From Capra hircus (lineage: Eukaryota > Chordata > Mammalia > Artiodactyla > Bovidae), in the NCBI RefSeq assembly GCF_001704415.2, contig NW_017189807.1, forward strand, positions 1 through 64,000: a stretch of 64,000 nucleotides of DNA, given 5' to 3'. A program made the position numbers and the translations under genes. Each line of letters starts with the position of its first letter. Position 1 is the first letter of the stretch. The notes below the pieces were generated by a model, which worked only from the letters and a program-made list of their open reading frames with translations, was not told where the DNA came from and made no database searches. Positions 22,621 to 33,584 of the stretch are shown here, piece after piece.

Positions 22621-23430
22621 TTACAGAAGCCCCCAAAGGAGAGAGAAGGTCTCTTCCCCGTATATTAATAGGTATATTTACAATATAAAAGGTAACAAAC
22701 ACTGATCTTCCATTATGGAATTGACATTGTAAGGAATGGGTACTCTTCCAGACATCTGCAGTGGAGCCCAATCACATCAGCATTAAAGGGCTTTTTCCTT
22801 TTTCCCAATCTTGGGGCCATTGTTGAGAAGAAATGACTGAAACATCCGCCCCTGTGTCTACTAGTCCCTCAAAGTTGTTTCCCTGTATAATCAAGGAGAG
22901 AACAGGGTGGGAATCTTTGATAAGCATTTCCCAAAATATATGTCGCCCAGTACTTCCAAATCCTCCTGTTTGTTCATTAGGAAGAGCCAAAAAGGGGTGA
23001 TAAGGTAGGAGAAGTATTTGAGCAATACGTTCCCCAGCTAACAATGAAAGTGTGGTAGAAGTAGAGACCATAATTAAAATTTCCCCAATATAGTCAGAGT
23101 CTATTACCCCAGGAATTATGGTTAAACCTCTCAAAGCTGCACTGCTATGGCCTAATATCAAGCCAAAAGTGCCTTTAGGCAGTGGTCCAAATACATTTGT
23201 TTTTAATTTACAAATACCTCCCCCTGGTGACAAAAGAACATTATCAACTAGTGGCAAATCAGCAGCAGCACTCCCTGAAGTAGCAGACTGCAAGTCCGAA
23301 ATCATCATCTGAGGTCCTTTTAACGAAGCATCGACTTGTAACGGTTGTTGGGAGGGAATAGGGTTGGGGCAGATGGGATGGGAGGAGGGCAAGGAGGAGA
23401 AGTCCCCGGTATTGTTCCTGGGCCCCAAGG
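22601..23430 (-). pseudogene. pro: pro remnant: dUTPase and aspartic protease
   Basis: The frame is -1 relative to gag, as in betaretroviruses, and overlaps the gag end by about 110 bp. First comes a dUTPase domain (NVFGPLPKGTFGLILG, the GVIDSDYIGEI motif and AGERIAQ); its phosphate-binding motif reads GHSS where GRSS is usual. Then comes the retroviral protease with catalytic DTGADVSVIS (DTG at 22,850-22,858). A TGA at 22,772-22,774 cuts the protease; the same frame remains readable to a TAG at 22,601-22,603 and contains a C-terminal GRDLL-type motif. I found no canonical slippery heptamer in the gag/pro overlap. Confidence 0.9.
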
Positions 23431-25083
23431 ACTTAGGCCCGCAGGATAGTTTCCCGGTATCGGGTTGCCCATTTTGTCTGTTTTAGATCTGCATTCATTA
23501 GTCCAATGAAACCCCTTCCCGCACCGACGGCAAAGTCCAGGAGGAGTCTTATTCTTCCCAGCAAGAGATCTGTCTTTAGGAATTGCACCTTGATCAGCTT
23601 TTAATTTCCGACACTCTCTTTTCATATGACCAGGTTTTCCACAATGAAAGCAGTTACCTCCCTTCGGTGGTCTCATAACTTTGGCCAAGGCTGTAGCAAA
23701 GACATTAGCCTGATGCTCAGTCCCTCCTATTCCTGAGCAGGCTCTGATATATTCAGCTATAGATGCACCCTGTCCCTTTAAAGGTCCCAATATACACTTG
23801 CATTCAGGATTTGCATTTTCAAATGCTAAAGTTTGTAATAATATCTCTGAAATCTCATCCCTCCCTACAGCCCGTTCCACAGCTACCCTCAATCTTGCTA
23901 GAAAATCAGTATAAGGCTCATTGGGGCCTTGCATTGTTTTAACAAAGGAGGGCTGGGCGTGGCCAGTAGGCACCACATGGAGCCATGCTTGTAAAAAGAC
24001 CTGGCAGAATTGTTGTAAGTCCTGATCAGAGTATTGAGCCTATTCTCTTAAAGCCTGATATTGGCCCTCTCCCATTAGCTTGTCCTCGAGAGGACCAGGG
24101 GGATTCTTTCCCTCATTAATCCGAGCCTGCTTTCTAGCTTCTTCTTCCCACCAGCTACGAAGTTGCAACCATTGAGAGCCCTCCAAGACAGTTTGGGCAA
24201 TAGATTCCCAATCTAACGGAATGATTAATTTGCCTTTTCCCAGTGATTCCAGCATAACCAAAACAAAGGGAGATTGATTACCGTACTGCGCTACTTCAGC
24301 TTTAAGATCTTTAAAAAATTTATATTCCAAAGGAGCATATTGAACATTTATCACATTGCCATCCTGCTGTCTCTGGATGGGAAACAATTGTGGAGGATCG
24401 ATAAACCCACCAGGGGGAGCAGGCAAGTTATCATCATGAAGCATAGACAAAGGAAAGGAGAACTGACAATGTTCCCTGCCCACATCGGGCCGATTAACCG
24501 CAGTGGGGAAAAGAGAAGCACAAGGAGGAGCAGAGGGTGGAGATTTTTTCTCCTCCTTACAGGATTTCCACCACTCCTGGAATAGATGGGTCATTTCTTT
24601 AATCTCTTTGCCCTCCTATGACAAAACCGAAGAAGCCTCCGAATCTGATTCTGAACTATCAGATGTTTCACCATTTACAGGAAGAGGCTCATTTGTATCC
24701 TTGCCTTCAGGCGATGCAGAAGCCCCACCAATGTCTGATACATCCTCATAAATTATTTCTCCCCTCCTTGAAGCATTAGATTTCGTTTCATTATCAGTAG
24801 AGAGCAAGGTCAAAGCCTGTGTTATAGCACTACACAAAGTCCATAACTTCAAAGGGATCACATTACCCTTCTGATGTTGCTTTCTCAATTCCTTTTGAAT
24901 TATTTTCCATTCCTTCAAGTTTAACTGTAACTTAGTGTGATATTGAAACCAATGACACTATTGCTCCACCAAGCAAAAGAGCTCACTCAACCGACGAGTC
25001 GAGGCTTTAACGCCTATGGAGTGAAGAAGTCCTTGGACTAACTCCATGTATTGTGCCTGTAATGATGATGAGGAATTCCCCAT
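23320..25083 (-). pseudogene. gag: gag remnant with three in-frame TAG stops
   Basis: The start is MGNSSSS, an N-myristoylation-type beginning. One frame runs through to 23,320 and is broken only by three amber codons at 24,958-24,960, 24,616-24,618 and 24,040-24,042. The capsid has the major homology region (QGPNEPYTDFLARL, about 23,890-23,931). The nucleocapsid has two CCHC zinc knuckles at 23,611-23,652 and 23,491-23,532. The C-terminus is Pro-rich. Acidic, Ser-rich sequence near 24,640-24,760 would be the p-domain region. Gag forms the virion shell in intact relatives, but this copy cannot make full-length Gag without readthrough. Confidence 0.93.
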
Positions 25084-25160
25084 GATTTTTTTAAAAGCTC
25101 CCCTCTGCTAGGGTGAGGAATTCCCCATAATTTTCCCAAAAGTTCCCCTGCTATGGATTT
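25070..25160 (-). other. Duplicated leader / Gag-start segment with a 6-codon uORF
   Basis: The 14-bp block gaggaattccccat occurs at 25,070-25,083 (the Gag start) and at 25,115-25,128, in two ~45-bp repeat units with several mismatches and a small gap. The outer copy gives a short reading frame, MGNSSP then TAG (25,108-25,128), upstream of Gag in provirus orientation. Confidence 0.85.
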
Positions 25161-25201
25161 AAAATCCCCCCGGGGTTATTCACCCTTTCGGTTTCACTCG
25201 A

Positions 25202-25219
25202 GCCCCACGTTGGGTGCCA
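25202..25219 (-). other. Primer binding site, tRNA-Lys(1,2) type
   Basis: On the - strand it reads TGGCACCCAACGTGGGGC, two bases after the LTR end. It equals the known Lys-1,2 primer site of betaretroviruses except for an A at position 5 where G is expected (a CpG-type change). Confidence 0.9.
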
Positions 25220-25221
25220 GA

Positions 25222-25629
25222 TGTTGGAGATTACAAGTGAAATGACACAGAACAAGACACACGAGACAGACCACACACACACACACTCCGGCCGGAGGAA
25301 CAGAACTGGGCAAAAAACTAATTGCCGTTTATTATAAAAGCCCCCTAGGCAGAATTCCAGACTGCATGAATAAGCCTTTTCAGCACAGCACAGGTGCATA
25401 CATGTTATCGTATAGCAAAGGGGAGTGAAATCCCTGTCTACTGCAGAGTCTGCCCAAAGCCCTCATCTCCTTCTTATCTCAAGAAGGGAATGCTCCCTCA
25501 TTTGCAAGGGACCATTAAATTCAAGGCTGTGTCCAGACTCTTTGGCAGAACGCCTCGTTTGCAAGGACGCTCAGCTTGAGCAGAGAGACCTGTTTGCAGG
25601 CACATCTCTGCTACCCTATTAACCCTTCA
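25222..25629 (-). repeat. 5' LTR of the provirus
   Basis: 408 bp, TG...CA bounded, in the same orientation as the LTR at 17,733-18,144. Differences between the two are scattered substitutions, a shorter CA repeat and a 2-bp indel near 25,541. As the 5' LTR it would hold the proviral promoter. Confidence 0.95.
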
Positions 25630-25635
25630 CCTGTG

Positions 25636-26544
25636 GAAATTGTACTCTTCTATTTTGAACTGACTGTGGGTGATGGGAATGTGAAGAGTCTCATACAAGA
25701 AGCATCATACATACTGTTGTAAGCATTCCCAACTCCAAGACAGCATTTGAACCTACAGCCATAATAGACTGTTCAAATAACTATAAATATCATTTATAAT
25801 GGGAAAATTTTTTTAGTTAGTTTATTTCTAGTGTTCATTTTAGATAGCAGATAATATTTATCTGCAACATGATTTAAGTTGCTAATTTCCATTTTTAGGA
25901 AGAAAATTTTAAAAATCATAGTAGACTCAGAGTGAACTATTATTAGTTGATAGCCTTGGAAAAACCATAACCAGCCCTGAGAACTTAAGGAAGTCACCCA
26001 GTCTAATTATGTCTAATGGCACAATGGCATGAAGACATTAAATCCATCTGTTCCATCAAATTTAATATTTCATGCAGTGATAGAGGTGGATGAAAAAAAG
26101 GAAAACTTTTCATGAGAAGGAGAAAAAAATTTGGAGCCTCAATTTCTCTTTGACAATGAAAGACATTTTTAACAACTGGGCTTCTATGTAAATTTTGATT
26201 TAAAGAGAAAAAATTATAATTGTTCAGTGTTTCGAAAAACAGTATCAGAAAAACACTGTACAACACAATCACTATTTTTTTAGGGGGCAGCATTTTGTAT
26301 TTCCATTAGTGGCAAATACTTACTGAAATATTTTCTCATTTATAATAACTATTTTTTGATGTGTTTCTATATTCTAGAGGGTTGAATGAGTTGGTAAGAA
26401 TGACATGCTGTGACTTAGGCACTATCATTTCATGGTGTTGGTTCACAGGGGCAAACTTTGCCAAATATATCAGTTGGCAATTTCCAATTAAGTTATTTTT
26501 AATAGAATTTGAAATAAATTGATGTTTTATATCACATTTATTTT
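25636..26544. other. No recognised feature
   Basis: Right flank of the provirus, AT-rich. No gene or named repeat is recognised. Confidence 0.3.
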
Positions 26545-27260
26545 TATTTATTTTTTAAAAAATTTATTGTAGTTGGTTTACAATGTTGTATTACTGTCTT
26601 CTGTATATCAAAGTGATTCAGTTTTATATTTATATATAAGATATATTTTTTCCAATATGGGTTGTCACAATATAGTTCCTTGTTCTATACAGTAGAACCT
26701 TGTGGTTTATGCATCCTATGTATAATAGTTGGCCTCTGCTAATCCCAAACTCCCAGTCCTTTCTTCCCTTACCCCTCCACCCCCACTCCTTGGCATCAGC
26801 AGTCTGTTCTCTATATCCGTGAGTCTGTTTTGTAGATATGTTGATTTGTATCACATTTTAGTTCCATGTATAAGTGAAATCCGGAGAAGGCAATGGCACC
26901 CCACTCCAGTACTCTTGCCTGGAAAATCCCATGGACGGAGGAGCCTGTTGGGCTGCAGTTCATGGGGTCGCTAAGAGCCGGACACTGACTGAGAGACTTC
27001 ACTTTCACTTTTCACTTTCATGCATTGGAGAAGGAAATGGCAACCCACTCCAGTGTTCTTGCCTGGAGAATCCCAGGGATGGGGGAGCCTAGTGGGCTGC
27101 CATCTATGGGGTTGCACAGAGTCAGACATGACTGAAGCAACTTAGCAGCAGCAGCAGCAGATTTTTTGATGATAGCCATTCTGACTGGTATGAGATAAAA
27201 CCTCATTGTAGTTTTGATCTGCATATCTCTATCTGTATTCTTTGGACAAATGTCTATCTA
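26545..27260 (-). repeat. L1 3' end, antisense, split by a BOV-A2 SINE
   Basis: Antisense L1 3'-end phrases (attgtagttggtttacaatg, ttccttgttctatacagtag) run to 26,880, and L1 sequence resumes at 27,163 with tttgatgatagccattctga. L1 sequence between these two points is missing, so a deletion accompanied or preceded the SINE insertion. Confidence 0.75.
26882..27162 (+). mobile_element. BOV-A2 dimeric SINE
   Basis: Two tandem SINE bodies (ggagaaggcaatggcacccc and ggagaaggaaatggcaaccc) are joined by cttcactttcacttttcac, with a tail acttagcagcagcagcagcag. The CAG run is the usual BOV-A2 tail microsatellite. Confidence 0.9.
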
Positions 27261-28732
27261 TTAAATTTATTTAAAAAATTTAATTTTTCCTTCAGAGAAA
27301 CTCACCCTATATTTATGAAAAATAAAAGCCATATCTAATTTTATCTATAGTCTTAAAGTCTAAACATTATTTCTAGTAAAAAGGTAAATGGGAAAAGAAA
27401 GCATGTTTCCATTTAAATATGCTTTAATTTTATTTTAATATCACAGTTGATGTTTAAACATTAGCATTAATATTACTTTTTAAATGATAAAAATTAAATA
27501 TTAAGAAATACAAATGTATAGATAGCAATAGAGAAGTTATAATATATAACTTAACTGTAATAATACTTAACAGTCTTCTCTAGTCACCCATAAACTTGAA
27601 CAGAATACTTTTAACTCTTCTGAAGAATTATCTTGAAGTCAAAGCTCTCTGCAATATAATTGCAGGTTTAGGCCAGTTACCCTAAGGATGTGAAGTCTTT
27701 AAATGGGATTGAATTTAAAGAATTATCCTAGGAAATGCTGCTGAAAAAAATTTCTAGTAAAGTTTACATGTTTTATTCTAATTAAAATGAAAAAACTCAG
27801 GATAAGAAACACATCTTAATATTTGCTAGCAAAAAATCAAATGTTTGCTTTCTTCTCTTAAACAGATGTTTCCATATGTTTCAAAACTCATTAAAGTTTC
27901 TTTCACTCTTCTAAACTTTTCACCTAGAAGTAGCAACATATAAGTACTTGTAGTGAACTTGGGCTTATGAAAAAATCTAAAACCCTACTTAAAAATCTAA
28001 AACCCTTCCCCTTGGAGAAATATGTGGGCAAACTTTTATATATGGAGACAAAAGCATGAACATCAGGATTGGATTTGGGTTACAGATATCAATATCTTAG
28101 TTTCAAAGATGAAAAATATAAACTAAAAGGATATACAAATGAATTAAAATATATTTCAAGAGTTAAACATAATATAGTGATCCCTGTATTACTTTTAAAA
28201 TGTCACTAATTGACCGTGACTGAAATATAGACATAGCAAACAGTATATTGAGATGAATCACAAGATCTAAGCTTAAGTGTTACAGAGTAAATTAGAAGAG
28301 TTAAAACATGAATTAGAGTATTCTAAAATAACACTGACCTCAGAGTCTCCAAGACCTCATAAATGCCAGTCAGATATCAGAGTGACTCAGACACCATCCC
28401 TTGCTTTAAAGAAATCTGTAATTTAAAAAAAAAAGAGCAATGGCAAGTAGACAGACTATTGTATTGCCGAGTAAAAAATGACAAGGTATTCAAGCAGAAG
28501 CCCAGAGGAGGAAGTGGCATTTGAGATGGACAATGGAGAATACTAAAATTTTGAATATATTGTGTTTGGGGCAAGGCAGAAGATACATTCTTTCAGAATG
28601 GAAAGGTGGTATAAGGTGAGAGGTAAGCACAGTGTTTGTTCAGGAAAGAAGTACCAATTGGGTCATGCATAGGAATAGAGGAGACAAGAAGTGGGTGATG
28701 AGACTAAGGGATGCAATGGTCCACAAGCGAAG
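27261..28732. other. AT-rich, no recognised gene
   Basis: Nearly 1.5 kb of AT-rich sequence without a recognisable gene. Some phrases look like degraded L1, but I cannot define an element. Confidence 0.3.
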
Positions 28733-28854
28733 CCCAAGAATACTGAAGTGGGTAGCCTATCCCTTCTCCAGCGGATCTTCCCGACCCAGAAATTGAACCG
28801 AGGTCTCCTGCATTGCAGATGGATTCTTTACCAGCTGAGCTATCAGGGAAGCCC
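28733..28854 (-). mobile_element. SINE fragment, antisense
   Basis: Runs from ccaagaatactgaagtgggt through agcggatcttcccgaccca to gagctatcagggaagccc. It is the tRNA-like half of Bov-tA in antisense and abuts L1 sequence on the right. Confidence 0.85.
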
Positions 28855-30012
28855 TGTAAATAGTGCTGCAATGAACATTAAGGTACATGTGTCTTTTCAA
28901 ATTATGGTTTTCTCCAGATATATGCCTAACTAGAAATCAGATTGCTAGATCATATGGTAGCTCTATTTTTAGTTTTTTAAGTAACCTCCATACTGTTCTC
29001 CATAGCAGCTGTACCAATTTATATTCCTACCAATAGTGTAAGAGGGTTCCCTTTTCTCCATACTCTCTCCAGCACTTACTGTTTGTAGACATTTTGATGA
29101 TGGCCATTCTGACCAGTGTGATATGATACATCACTATAGTTTTGATTTGCATGTTGGAGAAGATTCTTGAGAGTCCCTTGGACTTCAAGGAGGTCCAACC
29201 AGTCCATGCTAAAGGAGATCAGCCCTGGGTGTTCTTTGGAAGGACTGATGCTAAAGCTGAAACTCCAATACTTTGGCCACCTCATGCGAAGAGTTGACTC
29301 ATTGGAAAAGACCCTGATGCTGGGAGGGATTGGGGGCAGGAGGAGAAGTGGATGACAGAGGATGAGATGGCTGGATGGCATCACTGACTCGATGGACCTG
29401 AGTTTGGGTAAACTCCAGGAGATGGTGATGGACAGGGAGGCCTGGTGTGCTGCTATTCATGGGGTCACAAAGAGTCAGACACGACTGAGCGACTGAACTG
29501 AATTGAATAATTAGTGATGTTGAACATGTTTTTATATGCTTTTTGGCCATCTGTATACTTCTTGAGAGAAATGTCTATTTAGATCTTCTCATTTTTTGAT
29601 TGGGTTGTTTTCTTTCTTGATATGGAGCTGCATGAACTATTTCTATATTTTGGAGATTAATCCCTTGTTGGTCATTTCATTTGCAAATATGTCCTCCCAT
29701 TCTGTGGGCTGTCTTTTCATGTTGTTTATGGTTTCCTTTGCTGTATAAAAACTTTTATGTTTAATTAGGTTCAATTTTAATTTTTTTTAATTTTCATCAC
29801 TCTAGAAGGTGGATCCAAAAAGATATTGCTGTAATTTATGTCAAAGAATGTTCTGCCTCTTTTCCTCTAATAATTTTATAATTTCCAGCCTTACATTTAG
29901 GTCTTTAATCCATTTTGAGTTTATTTTTTGAGAATGTTATAATTTCATTCTTTTTACACATACCTATCCAGTTTTTCCAGCACTGCTGATTGAAGAGATT
30001 CTCTTGTCTCCA
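28855..30012 (-). repeat. L1 ORF2 3' region, antisense, split by BovB
   Basis: Antisense L1 phrases: gtaaatagtgctgcaatgaa, gatcatatggtagctctat, gatgatggccattctgacc, then after the BovB insert ttttttgattgggttgttt and aattaatccc-type sequence. The L1 is interrupted at 29,153-29,510. Confidence 0.8.
29153..29510 (+). mobile_element. BovB 3' fragment, sense
   Basis: Terminal BovB sequence from gagaagattcttgagagtcc to gactgagcgactgaactgaa. It is 5'-truncated and inserted in the L1. Confidence 0.9.
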
Positions 30013-31015
30013 TTGTCAAAGGCTTTAGCATTGTCAGCAAAGCAGAAGTAGATGTTTTTCCAGAATTTTCTTGCTTTTTCTATGATCCAACTGATGTTGG
30101 CAATATGATCTCTGGTTCCTTTGCCTTTTCTAAATCCAGCTTGTGCATCTGGAAGTTCTCGGTTCATGTACTATTGAAGCCTAGCTTGAAGGATTTTGAG
30201 CATTACCTTGCTAGCATGTGCAATGAGTGCAGTTGTGAAGTAGTTTGAACATTCTTTGGCATTGCTTTTCTTTGGTATTGGAATGAAAACTGACTTCTCC
30301 AGTCCTGTGGCCATTGCTGAGTTTTTCAAATTTGGCCACCTATTGAGAGCAACACTTTAGCAGCATTGTCTTTTAGGATTTGAAATAGCTCAGCTGGAGT
30401 TCCATCACTTCCACTAGCTTTGTTCGTACTAATGCTCCCTAAGGCCCACTTGACTTCACACCCCAGGATTTCTGGCTCTTAAGTGAGTGATCACACCATC
30501 ATGGTTATCCGGGTCATTAAGATCTCTTTTGTATAGTTCCTCTGTGTATGCTTGCCACCTCTTCTTATTATCTTCTGCTTCTATTAGGTCCATACTGTTT
30601 CTGTCCTTTATTTTGCCCATGTTTGCATGAAGTGTTCCCTTGGTATCTCTAATTTCCTTGAAGAGATCTCTATTCTTTCCCATTCTGTTGTTTCCCTCTA
30701 TTTTTTGCATTGATCACTGAGGAAGGCTTTCTTATCTCTCCCTGCTATTCTTTAGAACTCTGAATTCAAATGGGTATATCTTTTCCTTTTCTCCTTTGCC
30801 TTCCACTTCTCTTCTCATCTCAGGTATTTGTAAGGCCTCCTCAGACAACCATTTTGCCTTTTTGGATTTCTTTTTCTTGGGGATGATCTTGATCACTGCC
30901 TCCTATACAATGTCACAAACCTCCATCTGTAATTCTTCAGGCACTCTGTCTATCAGATCTAATCCCTTGAATCTATTTGTCACTTCCACTGTGTAATCAT
31001 AAGGAGGTATACCTG
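30013..31015 (-). mobile_element. BovB internal fragment (RT to endonuclease end), antisense
   Basis: Reverse complement of the BovB region from the RT fingers/palm to the end of the endonuclease ORF, including an IRDTKGTLHANMGKIKDRNS stretch near 30,600-30,660. It lacks the BovB 3' tail at its left edge, so it is an internal piece joined to L1, possibly by deletion. Confidence 0.85.
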
Positions 31016-31520
31016 GATTGCCTAGTAGTTTTGCAAACATTGGTTTAGCAAATATTTATTTTTCCATCTCCATGTGAATTTCCTGCTACCTTTTTGAAGG
31101 GACCCCTACTTCTCCTTCCATCAGATAGCACATAAAACCGCAATTGCCTAACTTGTGTCGCATTTTTCTGATGCGGTCCCTATATATATGTGATTCAATT
31201 TTTATTTTTTCCTGTTAATCTGTCTGATGTCAATTTAATTCTTAGAGTAGCCAAAATAGCTAATGGACTTCCCTGGTGGCTCAGATGGTAAAGAATCTGC
31301 CTGCAATTCGGGAGACCCAAGTTTGATCCCTGGGTCAGGAAAATCCCCTGGAGAAGGGCATGACAACCCACTCTAGTATCCTTGCTGGGAGAATTCTATA
31401 GACAGAGGAGCCTGGCAGGCCACAGTCCATGTTTGCAAAGAGTCGGACATGACTGAGCAACTAACACAAACAACCAAAATAACCTAGAAAAGGTAGAGGG
31501 ACATTTGTTCCTCCCCTAAT
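31016..31520 (+). repeat. ERVL-like LTR fragment, split by a SINE
   Basis: Contains ttccatctccatgtgaattt, ttaatctgtctgatgtcaat and agagtagccaaaata. After the SINE it resumes as ccaaaataacctagaaaagg and ends catttgttcctcccctaa. The repeated ccaaaata is the SINE target duplication. Confidence 0.65.
31261..31474 (+). mobile_element. Bov-tA SINE inside the LTR
   Basis: Sense SINE from gacttccctggtggctcaga to tgactgagcaactaacacaa, flanked by ccaaaatagc and ccaaaataac. Confidence 0.9.
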
Positions 31521-31699
31521 GAACTGAACTGAACTAATACTTTTTCAGGCAGTTCTCTAGGGAGGGATCCAAACAGTATCACACTAGCTTCCTTCTACAT
31601 TTCCCATATCTAATGAATACTCAGGCATCCTGGCCTTATCATCAGTGAAATGTTGTTGGCTCTCCAAGTAACCCTTTTTCTCTCTGTTTATTATATCCT

Positions 31700-32010
31700 T
31701 TCAGACCCTGATAGCTCAGTTGGTAAAGAATCTACCTGCAATGCAGGAGACCCTCGTTTGACTCCTGGGTCGGGAAGATCCACTGGAGAAGGGATAGACT
31801 ACCCACTCCAGTATTCTTGGGCTTCCCTTGTGGCTCAGCTGGTAAAGAATCCACCTGCAATGTGGGAGACCTGGGTTCAGTCCCTGGGTTGGGAAGATCC
31901 CCTGGAGAAGGGCATGGCAACCCACTCTAGTATTCTGGCTTGGAGAATTCCATGGACTCTATAGTCCATGAGATCACAAAAAGTCAGAGATGACTGAATG
32001 ACTTTCACTT
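31700..32010 (+). mobile_element. Nested Bov-tA SINEs (head of one joined to a second)
   Basis: A first tRNA-like head and body (ctgatagctcagttggtaaa to ccactccagtattcttg) is followed directly by a second full unit (ggcttcccttgtggctcagc to gactgaatgactttcacttt). Ctttcagacc occurs on both outer flanks, so the pair may have inserted as one unit. Confidence 0.85.
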
Positions 32011-33303
32011 TCAGACCTTCTAGCTGTTGTTTCTAATATCGGGATTTATGACCCCCAGATTCTGGGGAATGTCATATGTAAAGTTCCCTAAATAGTTTAT
32101 TAAAGCCCCTTCTCTCACTTGGCTTCATGAGAGATGGGCACAGACAACAGCACACAAATAACTCTCTAAAGGAAACAGTCTCCTCCCCTCTTCAGCTACT
32201 ACCTTTGTATACCTTTGAATTATATGGTACGGTTGTTTAGTTCTTGACTTTTGAGCCCTTAAACAAAGGGTCAGAGAGCATCCCATTTCAATGCCTGGCT
32301 ATGTTATCATTATTTTACTATTCCTATCCCCCACACTGTCCATGGATAAAGAGTTAAGATACAAGTATAATTATTGGCAAAGTTTAATGTGGCTCATTTA
32401 ATCTTAATAAATAATGCTCATAATGGTTTTTAATAGTAACAGAAGCTCTCATCTATTTCATTTTTTTCCAGACAGTTCAAGGTTCACAGAAAAATTAAGA
32501 GGAAGATACAGAGATTTCCCATAAATATCTTGCCATCTCATTTATTTAAAACATTTTAGTATTTATTGATGCAGTTCCTTGTTATTATTTACACATCCCA
32601 ATGATTCAGACAGATATAGTCATAGTTAAGATAGAGTCTTTGATTCACTCTATTTGGTGATTATAGGCAGTGTGAATATTAGATAATGAAGTCTGATAGT
32701 TGGTCTACTTTTACATCCTCCATTTTCCAAGACCCATGATTATTGCCTTGTTAATCAAGGCTTATTGAACCATGCTACTAGTCCACTGGAGGTATTTGGC
32801 CCTTTTGTTCTCACATTCATTTTGTCTCCTTGGCACATCTCTGAATTTAGTGCTGAGCTTTCTACTAATCACACCATCCAGCTATTGACTAATGGTCACA
32901 CTACTGAAATAAAAGTATAAATATAATGTAACAATGTCAGATTAACCTCTTTCTATTGTCTATGTGCCTTCAAATCTTGCAACATCAATGATAAATATTG
33001 AATGCTGAAATTTAAAGAAATAATTTATAATGTCTGGAAGAATTACAAACTTCTTTGTAAGTAATGATTACTTTTTGGTTCAATGAAATTGAAATTAGAC
33101 ACATTGAAAGAGGACGATGCATACAGATTTAAGACTTCAGCACCACCTTAATTTTAAGAATATATAAAATAACTGAAAGACTAGTGTCACAAACATTGAT
33201 TGAATATTCTTTGCTTGAGCAAACTGTTTAAAAATGAAAACATATTTCATTCAGAAAGTGTGGGGGCATCTTCAGATGGTACATACAATTAAACATTGTT
33301 TTT
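32011..33303. other. Mostly unassigned, with old L1-like sequence
   Basis: No gene recognised. About 32,465-32,890 has antisense old-L1 character (cagacagttcaaggttcaca, then gatacagagatttcccat). The rest is AT-rich with nothing nameable. Confidence 0.35.
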
Positions 33304-33503
33304 TGCTGTTCAGTAGCTAAGTCATGTCTGAGTCTTTGTGACCCTGTGGACTGCTGCACACTTCCCTGTCCTTCACTACCTCCCAGAGTTTGCTCAAACT
33401 CTTGTCCATCGAGTCAATGATGCCATCCAACCATCTCATACTCTGTCACCTGCTTCTCCTTCTGCCCTCAATCTTTCCCAGCATCAGGGTCTTTCCAATG
33501 AGT
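33304..33503 (-). repeat. BovB 3' fragment, antisense
   Basis: Starts ttgctgttcagtagctaagt and runs to cagcatcagggtctttccaa. It is a short, rather degenerate end fragment. Confidence 0.8.
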
Positions 33504-33584
33504 TATTACCAAATATACCTAACTTTGCTCCTCTAAAGAAAATAGCAAAGCAGCAGTATTGTTCATTCATAAGAACTACAGCTA

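Larger units (their letters stand above)
17733..25629 (-). mobile_element. Class II (betaretrovirus-like) endogenous provirus
   Basis: A 7.9-kb provirus on the - strand with two LTRs, primer binding site, polypurine tract and gag, pro, pol and env in order. The 6-bp direct repeat CCTGTG flanks it (17,727-17,732 and 25,630-25,635). Betaretroviral traits are a dUTPase domain in pro, two Gag zinc knuckles, a Lys-type primer site and a gag/pro/pol layout stepping -1 in frame twice (codon phases 0, 1, 2). Env resembles HML/HERV-K-type envelopes. Similar bovine families are called BERV-K, but I cannot match this copy to a named one. All four genes are broken, so it cannot make virus alone. By eye the LTRs differ at about 11 positions plus two indels in ~408 bp, implying a fairly recent insertion within the ruminant lineage. 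Confidence 0.95.
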
